This document shows, piece by piece, positions 17,495-24,782 of a DNA stretch of 46,324 nt; the stretch's first letter is position 1; each line of letters starts with the position of its first letter. Source of the DNA: Hyella patelloides LEGE 07179 (lineage in GTDB: Bacteria > Cyanobacteriota > Cyanobacteriia > Cyanobacteriales > Xenococcaceae). Below the pieces are notes generated by a model, which worked only from the letters and a program-made list of their open reading frames with translations, was not told where the DNA came from and did not search any database. Location of the stretch: NCBI RefSeq assembly GCF_900659865.1, contig NZ_LR213788.1:1-46324 (forward strand), read 5' to 3'. The position numbers and the translations under genes were made by a program.

Positions 17495-19393
17495 ATGATA
17501 AATATTAAACCTTTTGGCTCTTGGAAATCTCCGATTACAACAGAAACTATTATTGCCAAAACTGTTGGCTTAGGAGGAGTTAATTCGTTAGCAAAAGATA
17601 TTTATTGGCTAGAAAGTAGACCACAAGAAAAAGGGAGAAACGTCTTAGTAAAACAAGCTGCTGACGGTACAGTAGCAGATATTACACCCCAACCTTTTAA
17701 CGTGAGAACTAGAGTTCACGAATATGGCGGAGGAGCATATCTGATTACAGAACAAGCAATTTATTTTAGTAATTATAGTGATGGTAGAGTTTACCAACAA
17801 ATAGGTCGAGAAACCCCTCAAGCTCTTACCGCCGAATCAAAAAAACGCTATACAGACTTTGTTGTAGATAGCCCAAGAAATCGTTTAATTTGTGTTTGCG
17901 AAGATCATGAAGTTGCTGATAGTGAACCTAATAATAGTATAATAGCGATCGCATTAGAGACAGGAGAAATTACCCCTCTGGTTACAGGAAGTGATTTTTA
18001 TACCTCCCCGAGAATTAGTCCTGATGGCACACAGTTAGCTTATATCAGTTGGAATCATCCCTCTATGCCTTGGGATAGCAGTTATTTATACTTGAACGAT
18101 ATTCAATCAGATGGCTCTATTGACCGAGTAGAATTAGTTGCAGGTGACACTCAAGAATCGATTTGCGAACCTAAATGGAGTCCTGACGGATTATTATACT
18201 TTAATAGCGATCGTAATGACTGGTGGAATATTTATCGGCGTAACAGCGATGGCACAATAGAATGTCTTCATGAGATGGCTGCGGAATTCACTTATCCTCA
18301 TTGGGTATTTGGGTTATCTACCTATAGCTTTATCTCTGCCGAGTTAATTGTTTGCGCTTATTCTCAAGATGGTAGTTGGCATTTAGGTAGCATCAACACC
18401 AAAACCAAACAGTTTCAAGCTATTGATACTCCCTACACTAATATCTCTTCTGTGCAAGCTAGTGTTGACGGTGACGCATTATTCATTGCAGGAAGTCCCA
18501 ATCAACCCACTGCGGTAACTAAATTTAATTTAGAAACCCAACAAGCAACTACTATTAAACGATCGGGAGAATTAAACATCGATCCTGGTTATCTCTCCAT
18601 ACCCCAAGCAATCTCTTTTCCCACAGATGATAATTTAATCGCTCACGCTTGGTATTATCCCCCTCAAAACAAAGACTACACTGCACCATCAGGAGAATTA
18701 CCCCCTGTATTTGTTAAAAGTCACGGAGGTCCTACTGCTGCTGCTGCGGTTAATCTCAATTTACGGATTCAATATTGGACAAGCAGAGGTTTTGCTTATT
18801 TGGATGTCAATTATGGCGGTAGCATCGGTTATGGTCGTCAATACCGCGAAAGACTCAAAGATAATTGGGGTATTGTTGATGTTCGAGATTGTATTAATGC
18901 GGTTCAATACTTGGTTGAAAAACAATTAGCCGATGGAGAAAGATTAGTTATTTCCGGTGGTAGTGCAGGAGGTTATACTACCTTAGCTGCTCTCACTTTC
19001 TACGATACCTTTAAAGCTGGTGCTAGTTACTACGGAGTTAGCGATCTCGAAATTTTAGCCAAAGATACCCATAAGTTTGAAGCTCGTTATTTAGATGGTT
19101 TAGTGGGAGCTTATCCTGAAGCAAAAGCTACCTATCAAGAGCGATCGCCATTGTATCATATAGATCGCTTATCCTGTCCGATTATTTTTTTCCAAGGTCT
19201 AGAAGACAAAGTAGTACCTCCCAACCAAGCAGAAATGATGGTAGAAGCTTTAAAACAAAAAGGTTTACCTGTAGAATATGTCACCTTTCCCAATGAAGGT
19301 CATGGTTTTCGTCAAGCAGCTAATATTAAAACTGCAATTGAAAGTGAATTTGCTTTCTATTCCCGTGTGTTTGACTTTGAAACGGCAGATTAA
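17495..19393 (+). CDS. S9 family peptidase (acylaminoacyl/dipeptidyl peptidase type)
   Basis: 632 residues with no signal peptide, so probably cytosolic. The N-terminal two thirds are a beta-propeller with repeated SPDG-like units (ISPDGTQLAYISW, WSPDGLLYFNSDR). The C-terminal alpha/beta-hydrolase domain (about 380-630) carries the triad: Ser in GGSAGGY (about 490), Asp in GLEDKVVPP (about 571) and His in NEGHGF (about 603). Family members release dipeptides or acylated residues from short peptides, the propeller limiting substrate size. The start ATG at 17495 lacks a clear ribosome-binding site. Convergent with the hydrolase fusion gene. Confidence 0.92.
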   Translation: MINIKPFGSWKSPITTETIIAKTVGLGGVNSLAKDIYWLESRPQEKGRNVLVKQAADGTVADITPQPFNVRTRVHEYGGGAYLITEQAIYFSNYSDGRVYQQIGRETPQALTAESKKRYTDFVVDSPRNRLICVCEDHEVADSEPNNSIIAIALETGEITPLVTGSDFYTSPRISPDGTQLAYISWNHPSMPWDSSYLYLNDIQSDGSIDRVELVAGDTQESICEPKWSPDGLLYFNSDRNDWWNIYRRNSDGTIECLHEMAAEFTYPHWVFGLSTYSFISAELIVCAYSQDGSWHLGSINTKTKQFQAIDTPYTNISSVQASVDGDALFIAGSPNQPTAVTKFNLETQQATTIKRSGELNIDPGYLSIPQAISFPTDDNLIAHAWYYPPQNKDYTAPSGELPPVFVKSHGGPTAAAAVNLNLRIQYWTSRGFAYLDVNYGGSIGYGRQYRERLKDNWGIVDVRDCINAVQYLVEKQLADGERLVISGGSAGGYTTLAALTFYDTFKAGASYYGVSDLEILAKDTHKFEARYLDGLVGAYPEAKATYQERSPLYHIDRLSCPIIFFQGLEDKVVPPNQAEMMVEALKQKGLPVEYVTFPNEGHGFRQAANIKTAIESEFAFYSRVFDFETAD

Positions 19394-19437
19394 TTGACGA
19401 CAAAAAGAACTAGAAAACCGAAAATTAACTTTTTTCG

Positions 19438-21954
19438 CTATTGCTTGCGTTGATTTTGGCAATAATCTAAATCAGAAATTGCCTGGGGATAATAGTTTTC
19501 GAGCCATTGATCGAATACTTGTTCAGCAGCGTGTTCATGAAGAAAAGTATTGATTGTATTGCGCCATTGAGAATCTCCTTGAGGCAAAATTAGCCCGTAA
19601 TAGTCACAAGTCAAAGGTTGTTCGGGAATAGCTTGATAGTTTTCTCTGCCTAAACCCTGACGATCTATCTCTCCTGTCAGTAAAACGCGATCGCTGACAA
19701 AGGCATCTAGATAGCCATCTCGAACGGCTTGTATGGCTTTACTTCTCCCATCTGCGCTTTCAAATGATACGATCTCTGCATTGGGATAGTTCTGCTGTAA
19801 AAACTGTTTGGTAGTAGTTGCTTCAAGAACACCTAGTCTAGTTCCCTCAAGTTGACTATCGAGATCGAGGTTAATCGCGTTATCTTGGTTAACTAAAAAA
19901 CGAGTTCCACTACTAAAAAAAGGATCGGAGAAAACCACCTCTTCTCGATCGCTAACTATGGAATTGGGGCCACATTCGAGATGCACTGTCTCTTTTTCTA
20001 CCAACTCAAATCTATTCAACACAGAAGAAGGTATTTTAACTACTTTTATGGGTGTAGATGTATTCAATTCTTGGGTTAAGCGATCGCCAAAAGCAACAGC
20101 TAAATCGGCACAAAAACCAGTCAAGTCGCTATGATCGGTATAGCCAAAAGGTGCAGCATCAGTTCTCATGGCAACTTTAAGTGTACCCGTTTGTTTGATT
20201 TCTGCCAGAATATCGCGATTTTGTTCGGATGCAACAGCTACTATAGGTTCGGGAATGGGAGATGTCGGGGGAGTATCACCATAGGCTAATTCTAATTGCT
20301 CTGGGGTTAGGGATTGAATTAGATGTAGTGGTAATTCTGGGTTACTGATGTTTTCCGCATAAGCAGCAGTTAAATAGGATTGATATTCAGAGCTATCTTT
20401 TATGTGAGCTTCAAAAAAGGCTAAAGTTAAGGCTTTTAAATAATCTCTACCCAAATCGGGACGAAAACCTTTTAAAAAGTCATTAATTCCCGCAATATTT
20501 TCCTCATTAATAGTAGAGAAATGACTGCCATTAACCATTGTCGCCAGATATTTATCAGGAGTAGTTAACCATAAAAAAGGATGCGCCTGTTCTGGGATAA
20601 ACGGAGCAACAAAATCCATCGTTCCCCCGACAATCAATGTCGGAATATTGATTTGCTGCATACTTTCAATTCCCAATACCGAGCTAGTAACAGGATTGAG
20701 GGCAACTACGGCTTTAATCCGATCGTCTTGAAGATCGTATTCTCCAGGGGGTAAATTATTAGCGCGACATTGCAAGAATAAAGAGACATTAAGAGTAAAA
20801 AGATCGCTATCGCAAACATCTTTAACCCTAGCTAAATTAACAGGCGCACCAGAAGTAATCAGGGCGGTAGTTCCTCCAAAAGAATGACCTAAGACTCCAA
20901 TCTGCGACCAGTTTATTAGTTTTTGATAGTCTGGATGCTGTTCTAATCGATCTAGAAGATGAGTAATATCTCGTGGACGACTATAGAATTCAAAGGGACT
21001 GACATCTACGTTTACTTCCCCTCGTAAAAAGGCTTCTTGATAATTACTACTACTGCCAGCGTGTTCGGGTATAGCAACTATATAACCATGAGAAGCTAAA
21101 TGTTCGGCTAAATAGGCAAAATCAGAACGTTGTGAACCTAAACCATGAGCAATGATAGCTAAAGGCGCAGACGATGTTAAACCTTTTGGCGCATAAATAT
21201 CTACATTTAAATCGTAAGCACCTGCAAAACCAACAGCAGTTTGACGCAGATCGTCAATGGGAAAAGTAAGGGTTTCCTGGCTGACTTGATACTGTCCTGG
21301 CTGACGTAAATCGGGCAAATTAGCAAAATCAGGTCTTGTTTGCGAGTTTATTTCTTGTTGAGCTTGCTCGGCGATCGCTTTTATACTAGTATCTTTATAC
21401 CGAAAAAAGCTTTCTGCTTCTTTGACAATAGCAAAAATCAAATCGGTGTTTAACTGCATTTCATCTGTGGGAAAGTGACGCAGAAAATTGATCGCTGTTA
21501 AGCCTTCTGGTTCACCTGCTGCCAGGATCAAAGCAGCGCGAATAGCATAAAGACCATTTCTTTGGGGATGAGTATAAATTATGTTGCCTAACCGCCTGAG
21601 AAAGTCCTCCCCCATTGGCATATTAGTTAAGCGATAAACGGTTATTGGCTCAACAGCAAAACTGGTTTGTAAGATTTGGCGTAATTGCTGGAGGGTTTTC
21701 TTGTCCAGAAAGTTGGCATAATAAGCAAATTCTGAGGTTATTTCGCCTTTTTTGGCAAAAATTTCCATATCTTCTACTGACAAAGAAAATTCTCCTAGAA
21801 AAGATAAGGAAAAAGTAATTTTCTCTGCTGCTGTAACTGGTAGTGGTTTAAAGGTAGCTACTATTCCGCAGCTAGTAAAAGCGATGCCTAGGGATAGCTT
21901 CGCAATGTCTAAAATTAGTTTTGATACTCTCATTTTTGGTGTTTTATAAAGCAT
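19438..21954 (-). CDS. DUF1400 alpha/beta hydrolase fused to SBP_bac_3 solute-binding domain
   Basis: 838 residues, about 250-300 longer than a DUF1400 hydrolase alone. After a signal peptide (hydrophobic LSLGIAFTSCGIVATF, then TAAEK) comes DUF1400 (about 40-170), then an alpha/beta-hydrolase domain with IIAHGLGSQRSDFAYLAEHL, Ser in GHSFGGTTAL (about 355) and a candidate His in NGSHFS. From about 580 (ILAEIKQTGTLKVAMRTDAAPFGY) to the end it is a family 3 periplasmic binding domain, with the typical LTGFCADLAVAF and SDPFF segments. The reading frame is continuous across the junction. The domain suggests sensing or holding a small polar ligand such as an amino acid. Start could also be the ATG at 21933. 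Confidence 0.88.
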   Translation of the reverse strand: MLYKTPKMRVSKLILDIAKLSLGIAFTSCGIVATFKPLPVTAAEKITFSLSFLGEFSLSVEDMEIFAKKGEITSEFAYYANFLDKKTLQQLRQILQTSFAVEPITVYRLTNMPMGEDFLRRLGNIIYTHPQRNGLYAIRAALILAAGEPEGLTAINFLRHFPTDEMQLNTDLIFAIVKEAESFFRYKDTSIKAIAEQAQQEINSQTRPDFANLPDLRQPGQYQVSQETLTFPIDDLRQTAVGFAGAYDLNVDIYAPKGLTSSAPLAIIAHGLGSQRSDFAYLAEHLASHGYIVAIPEHAGSSSNYQEAFLRGEVNVDVSPFEFYSRPRDITHLLDRLEQHPDYQKLINWSQIGVLGHSFGGTTALITSGAPVNLARVKDVCDSDLFTLNVSLFLQCRANNLPPGEYDLQDDRIKAVVALNPVTSSVLGIESMQQINIPTLIVGGTMDFVAPFIPEQAHPFLWLTTPDKYLATMVNGSHFSTINEENIAGINDFLKGFRPDLGRDYLKALTLAFFEAHIKDSSEYQSYLTAAYAENISNPELPLHLIQSLTPEQLELAYGDTPPTSPIPEPIVAVASEQNRDILAEIKQTGTLKVAMRTDAAPFGYTDHSDLTGFCADLAVAFGDRLTQELNTSTPIKVVKIPSSVLNRFELVEKETVHLECGPNSIVSDREEVVFSDPFFSSGTRFLVNQDNAINLDLDSQLEGTRLGVLEATTTKQFLQQNYPNAEIVSFESADGRSKAIQAVRDGYLDAFVSDRVLLTGEIDRQGLGRENYQAIPEQPLTCDYYGLILPQGDSQWRNTINTFLHEHAAEQVFDQWLENYYPQAISDLDYCQNQRKQ

Positions 21955-22009
21955 TACTATAACTAATTGCTGGAATTTTTAGGCGTAAAATCTCGTTCTG
22001 GAATAGTAG

Positions 22010-22231
22010 TTACGGGGCTTGTACGCCCCTCACCAAGTCAATGAATTCAGAATATTCAGAATGAAGCAGCTCATATTTTTGATATAATTTCCGATACTCT
22101 TGAGCTAAGGTTAAAAAATCTTCGTAGTGACTAATTGCTAATTGGTGAGAATCTTTGGGGTTTTCTTGGAGATAGAGTTTGAGTTTGGTGACTTCAAATT
22201 GCGATTCGAGGGTTAAGGGATCTATGTTCAT
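22010..22231 (-). CDS. Small helical hypothetical protein, 73 residues
   Basis: 73 residues from the ATG at 22231. Almost entirely helical with heptad-like spacing (LESQFEVTKLKLYLQENP, then ISHYEDFLTLAQEYRKLYQKYELL), suggesting a short coiled coil or helical hairpin. The last codons (GVQAP) and the stop are supplied by a palindromic repeat at 22014-22029. It lies 74 bp downstream of the ABC ATPase gene on the same strand and may share its transcript. I do not recognise the family; similarity to the phycobilisome-degradation protein NblA was considered but the motifs do not fit. Confidence 0.6.
   Translation of the reverse strand: MNIDPLTLESQFEVTKLKLYLQENPKDSHQLAISHYEDFLTLAQEYRKLYQKYELLHSEYSEFIDLVRGVQAP
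22014..22029. repeat. GGGGC...GCCCC palindrome, left copy of an inverted pair
   Basis: GGGGCTTGTACGCCCC is a 16-nt palindromic unit. Its reverse complement recurs at 23131-23145 with 14 matching bases, so the pair brackets the 73-residue gene and the ABC ATPase gene. This copy encodes the last residues of the 73-residue protein. Confidence 0.6.
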
Positions 22232-22305
22232 GGTTTAAACAGTGCAATGTACTTGTATTTGAAAAAAATTCAAAATTTAGACCTTAAAAGTAAGAGAGTA
22301 TTGAT

Positions 22306-23022
22306 TTAAAATACTTTCTGTTTAACGGAGTTATTGACTAACTTGCCATCTTCCATATGAACAATGCGATCGGCAATATCTAAGATACGATCGTCATGAG
22401 TAACTAATAAGATTGTGCTGCCTTGTTCTTTGGCTAGCCTTTGCATTATGTTTACAACATCTCGCCCTGATTTACTGTCTAATGCTGCTGTGGGTTCATC
22501 TGCCAAAACGATCGCAGGATGTGCTACTAAAGCACGGGCGATCGCAATTCTCTGTTTTTGCCCTCCAGAAAGGCTATCAGGATAATAATCAACGCGATCT
22601 GCCAAACCAACTTCTTCTAAAATAGCGATCGCACGATCCCGCATTTCTCTTTGAGAGTACTTACCATGTACTTCTAAACCCATCTGCACATTTTGGCTAG
22701 CAGTTAAACTATGGTGTAAATTGTGTGCCTGAAAGATATAGCCGTTGTTACGTCTAGCTTGTACCAACTTTGCCGAACTCGCTCCGCAAAGTTCCTTTCC
22801 CAGTATTTTGCAACTTCCTGATTGTGGCGATCGCAATCCACTAACTAGAGTCAACAAAGTAGTTTTACCAGAACCAGAAGGACCTGTCATCAAGACAATT
22901 TCCCCGCGATTTATTTCTAAATTAATGTCAAATAGAACCTGTTTGCGGAGTTCTCCTTGACCAAAAGAATGATCCAGGTTGTGAATATCAATTACTGGGG
23001 TTATATTTTGATTATTTTCCAT
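22306..23022 (-). CDS. DevA/LolD-like ABC transporter ATP-binding protein
   Basis: 238 residues, complete for a MacB/DevA-type ATPase. Walker A GPSGSGKTTLL (about 49-59), Q-loop GYIFQAHNLHHSL, signature LSGGQKQRIAIARAL, Walker B IVLADEPTAALD and the switch His in VTHDD are all intact. In heterocyst-forming cyanobacteria DevA powers DevBC, a MacAB-like export of glycolipids; related sets occur in other cyanobacteria. No permease (DevC) or adaptor (DevB) gene adjoins it here, so its partner is elsewhere or lost. Expression probably starts near 23250 between two palindromic operators, leaving a leader of about 220 nt. Confidence 0.9.
   Translation of the reverse strand: MENNQNITPVIDIHNLDHSFGQGELRKQVLFDINLEINRGEIVLMTGPSGSGKTTLLTLVSGLRSPQSGSCKILGKELCGASSAKLVQARRNNGYIFQAHNLHHSLTASQNVQMGLEVHGKYSQREMRDRAIAILEEVGLADRVDYYPDSLSGGQKQRIAIARALVAHPAIVLADEPTAALDSKSGRDVVNIMQRLAKEQGSTILLVTHDDRILDIADRIVHMEDGKLVNNSVKQKVF
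22766..22793. repeat. Inverted repeat inside ABC ATPase gene
   Basis: AACTTTGC (22766-22773) and GCAAAGTT (22786-22793) are perfect 8-bp arms around a 12-nt GC-rich loop. The coded peptide ELCGASSAKL aligns with the normal DevA sequence, so this may be coding coincidence rather than an insertion. Confidence 0.3.
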
Positions 23023-23130
23023 TTTAACTAAGATTCCTCAATAAATTTTGAGTAACGGTGACTTGAGTAAGATAAGTATTTGTAGGGAATAAGTCATACA
23101 AAGTTATTACCAGGTTTTATGTGTCTTACG

Positions 23131-23145
23131 AGGCGTACAAGCCCC
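23131..23145. repeat. Right copy of the inverted GGGGC/GCCCC repeat pair
   Basis: Reads AGGCGTACAAGCCCC; 14 of 15 bases match the reverse complement of 22014-22028. It lies in the leader of the ABC ATPase gene. Confidence 0.55.
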
Positions 23146-23223
23146 TCCCCTTTTTGAATTTCATCTCCTTCTTTAACCAGCAACTCATCAATATGATTAA
23201 ATTTGCTGTTATTTAGCTGTTTA

Positions 23224-23278
23224 AACTAAACCGATTAGTTTAGTTACTATTATAATAAAACTAAACCGATTAGTTTAG
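23224..23278 (-). promoter_or_regulatory. Tandem palindromic operators flanking a TATAAT box
   Basis: AACTAAACCGATTAGTTTAG occurs twice, at 23224-23243 and 23259-23278, 35 bp apart. The first is extended to perfect 7-bp arms (AACTAAA/TTTAGTT). Between them the minus strand reads TTATTATAATAG, containing a TATAAT box, so a regulator bound at both sites would cover the ABC ATPase promoter. The shape fits a TetR-type dimer site; the regulator is unknown. A related site is at 44501-44516. The rest of the 357-bp gap (23023-23379) shows no gene. Confidence 0.6.
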
Positions 23279-23379
23279 CAACTTGAGATTGTCGGAAAAT
23301 AATTAAGAGAAAAGCGATCGCAATTGCTCTTAAAATAATCTCAATAATTATTCTCTGCTTAATTGTTCTTAAGTTAAAT

Positions 23380-23766
23380 CTATAAAAATTTAATTTCTGG
23401 ATAAGCCAGTATGGCTTGATCTTCAGTCATTATTATTAATTCATGTTGTAAAGCTTGAGAAATTATGAGGCGATCAAACGGATCGCGATGCAGTAGAGGA
23501 AGAGTAATTAGTTGAGTAATAGTATTTTCTTCAATAATTAATGTTTTAATTAAGTGTTTTCTTCTTTCCAGTGGTAAATAATTTTCTGGAGAACTAGGAA
23601 AATTTAGCTTACCTATTTGATATTTGATTACACATTCCCAAATAGAAACAACGCTTAAGAATATTTCATTATCGAGATTGTGAATGTCTTGACGAAATTT
23701 ATCCGATAATCGTTTACTGTCATCAATAAGCCAGAGAAAAATATGGGTATCTAAAAGTATTCTCAT
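23380..23766 (-). CDS. vapC: PIN-domain toxin, VapC type
   Basis: 128 residues, usual for VapC ribonucleases. The four acidic residues of the PIN site are visible: Asp in LLDTHIFLWL (residue 6), Glu in SIWECVIK (about 44), Asp in HRDPFDRLI (about 94-97) and Asp in MTEDQAIL (about 115). VapC toxins cut tRNA or rRNA and are held in check by an antitoxin from the preceding gene. Here the ATG overlaps the TGA of the upstream gene by four bases (ATGA), typical translational coupling of toxin-antitoxin pairs. The upstream partner is unusual: a membrane protein ending in an antitoxin-like tail. Confidence 0.88.
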   Translation of the reverse strand: MRILLDTHIFLWLIDDSKRLSDKFRQDIHNLDNEIFLSVVSIWECVIKYQIGKLNFPSSPENYLPLERRKHLIKTLIIEENTITQLITLPLLHRDPFDRLIISQALQHELIIMTEDQAILAYPEIKFL

Positions 23767-24629
23767 TTAGGTTCAAATAAATCTAAAATTTCATCTGGTA
23801 AAGGATCGTTAAAATTATCAGGAACAATAAATTCGCCTTTAGCAAGACCAATAGGGCGTTGTTTATTTTGTTGTCGATAAGATTCAACTATTCTGTCAAT
23901 ATCTTTGTTAGTTATAGAAATTTCATTCGGTCTTAACTGTTTACTATGTAAATTAGTTTGTTTGAGTTCTATATTTCTGTGATTACTTTGAAGAATAAGA
24001 CGATTATTTTCAAGTTCATTTTTAATTTTTCTTGCAGTAGGTATTAATGATGTTAGCCAAAGAAATAAAAATAACATCAATCCAAAATATATTATTAACA
24101 TGAAAAGAGCAATTCGAGCGCGAATAGACATTGTTGCATATACGAAAGCAAACAATAGTAAAGAAAGAACTGTAAAAACAGAAATAGATGCCAATATCCA
24201 AATTAATTGCAAGAATATTTCAGTTTTATTGGGTTTTCTTATTTCTAATTCACCATTTATATTGATTTTTAAAAATGTAAAAGCTCTTTTAAAATCAGAA
24301 TATCTAAGTCTACCTTCTGCAAGATTGTAGTAGTGTATAATTTTTTTTTGCCAGTATATATTTGCTTCGATTCCAGTTACTTTTTTATAAGCTATTAAAT
24401 CAATCTTGTCTCGTAAAGTTATTTTTGCTTTTTCCGAAATGTTTTCGTCAGCAAGTAATTCTCTTAATCTTGATAGCTCACGTTTATTGAATCTTTCTAC
24501 AAAGTCATAGATAACATTAGCTCGAAACAAGGCATAAATAGAAAGAGCAGATAATAAAAACAAAAAAATTGTTTCTGGAGTGGCATTTTCTGGTATTGAG
24601 TTAACAACAAGGTCTAAAAGTTTCTCCAT
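23763..24629 (-). CDS. Membrane protein fused to antitoxin-type C-terminal tail
   Basis: 288 residues. Membrane helices are predicted at about 20-36, 138-166 and 172-196, with a basic helical cytosolic region between the first two (about 38-137). After the third helix a polar linker runs to a tail at 258-288 starting RPIGLAKGEFIVPD and ending PLPDEILDLFEPK. That tail is the form seen at the C-terminus of small cyanobacterial antitoxins paired with PIN toxins, where it binds the toxin. No AbrB, Phd or ribbon-helix-helix DNA-binding region is visible. The stop overlaps the toxin start. I read it as a membrane-tethered antitoxin; the function of the membrane part is unknown and I do not recognise its family. 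Confidence 0.75.
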   Translation of the reverse strand: MEKLLDLVVNSIPENATPETIFLFLLSALSIYALFRANVIYDFVERFNKRELSRLRELLADENISEKAKITLRDKIDLIAYKKVTGIEANIYWQKKIIHYYNLAEGRLRYSDFKRAFTFLKININGELEIRKPNKTEIFLQLIWILASISVFTVLSLLLFAFVYATMSIRARIALFMLIIYFGLMLFLFLWLTSLIPTARKIKNELENNRLILQSNHRNIELKQTNLHSKQLRPNEISITNKDIDRIVESYRQQNKQRPIGLAKGEFIVPDNFNDPLPDEILDLFEPK

Positions 24630-24782
24630 TGCATTTTTGTTTTATACAGTTAGATTGAGTAAATTGCAGCAACTAATAAGGCACGATCGCACCTTGCCAA
24701 ATGAATAATAGCTAGCAAAAATCACGACCAACATAAATGATATTTTTACATAATGCTTATCAAGAAAAAAACACTAATTTAT

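Noticed and set aside
22010-22231. 73-residue protein as NblA
   Set aside because: Helical and of similar size, but the NblA core residues are not seen.
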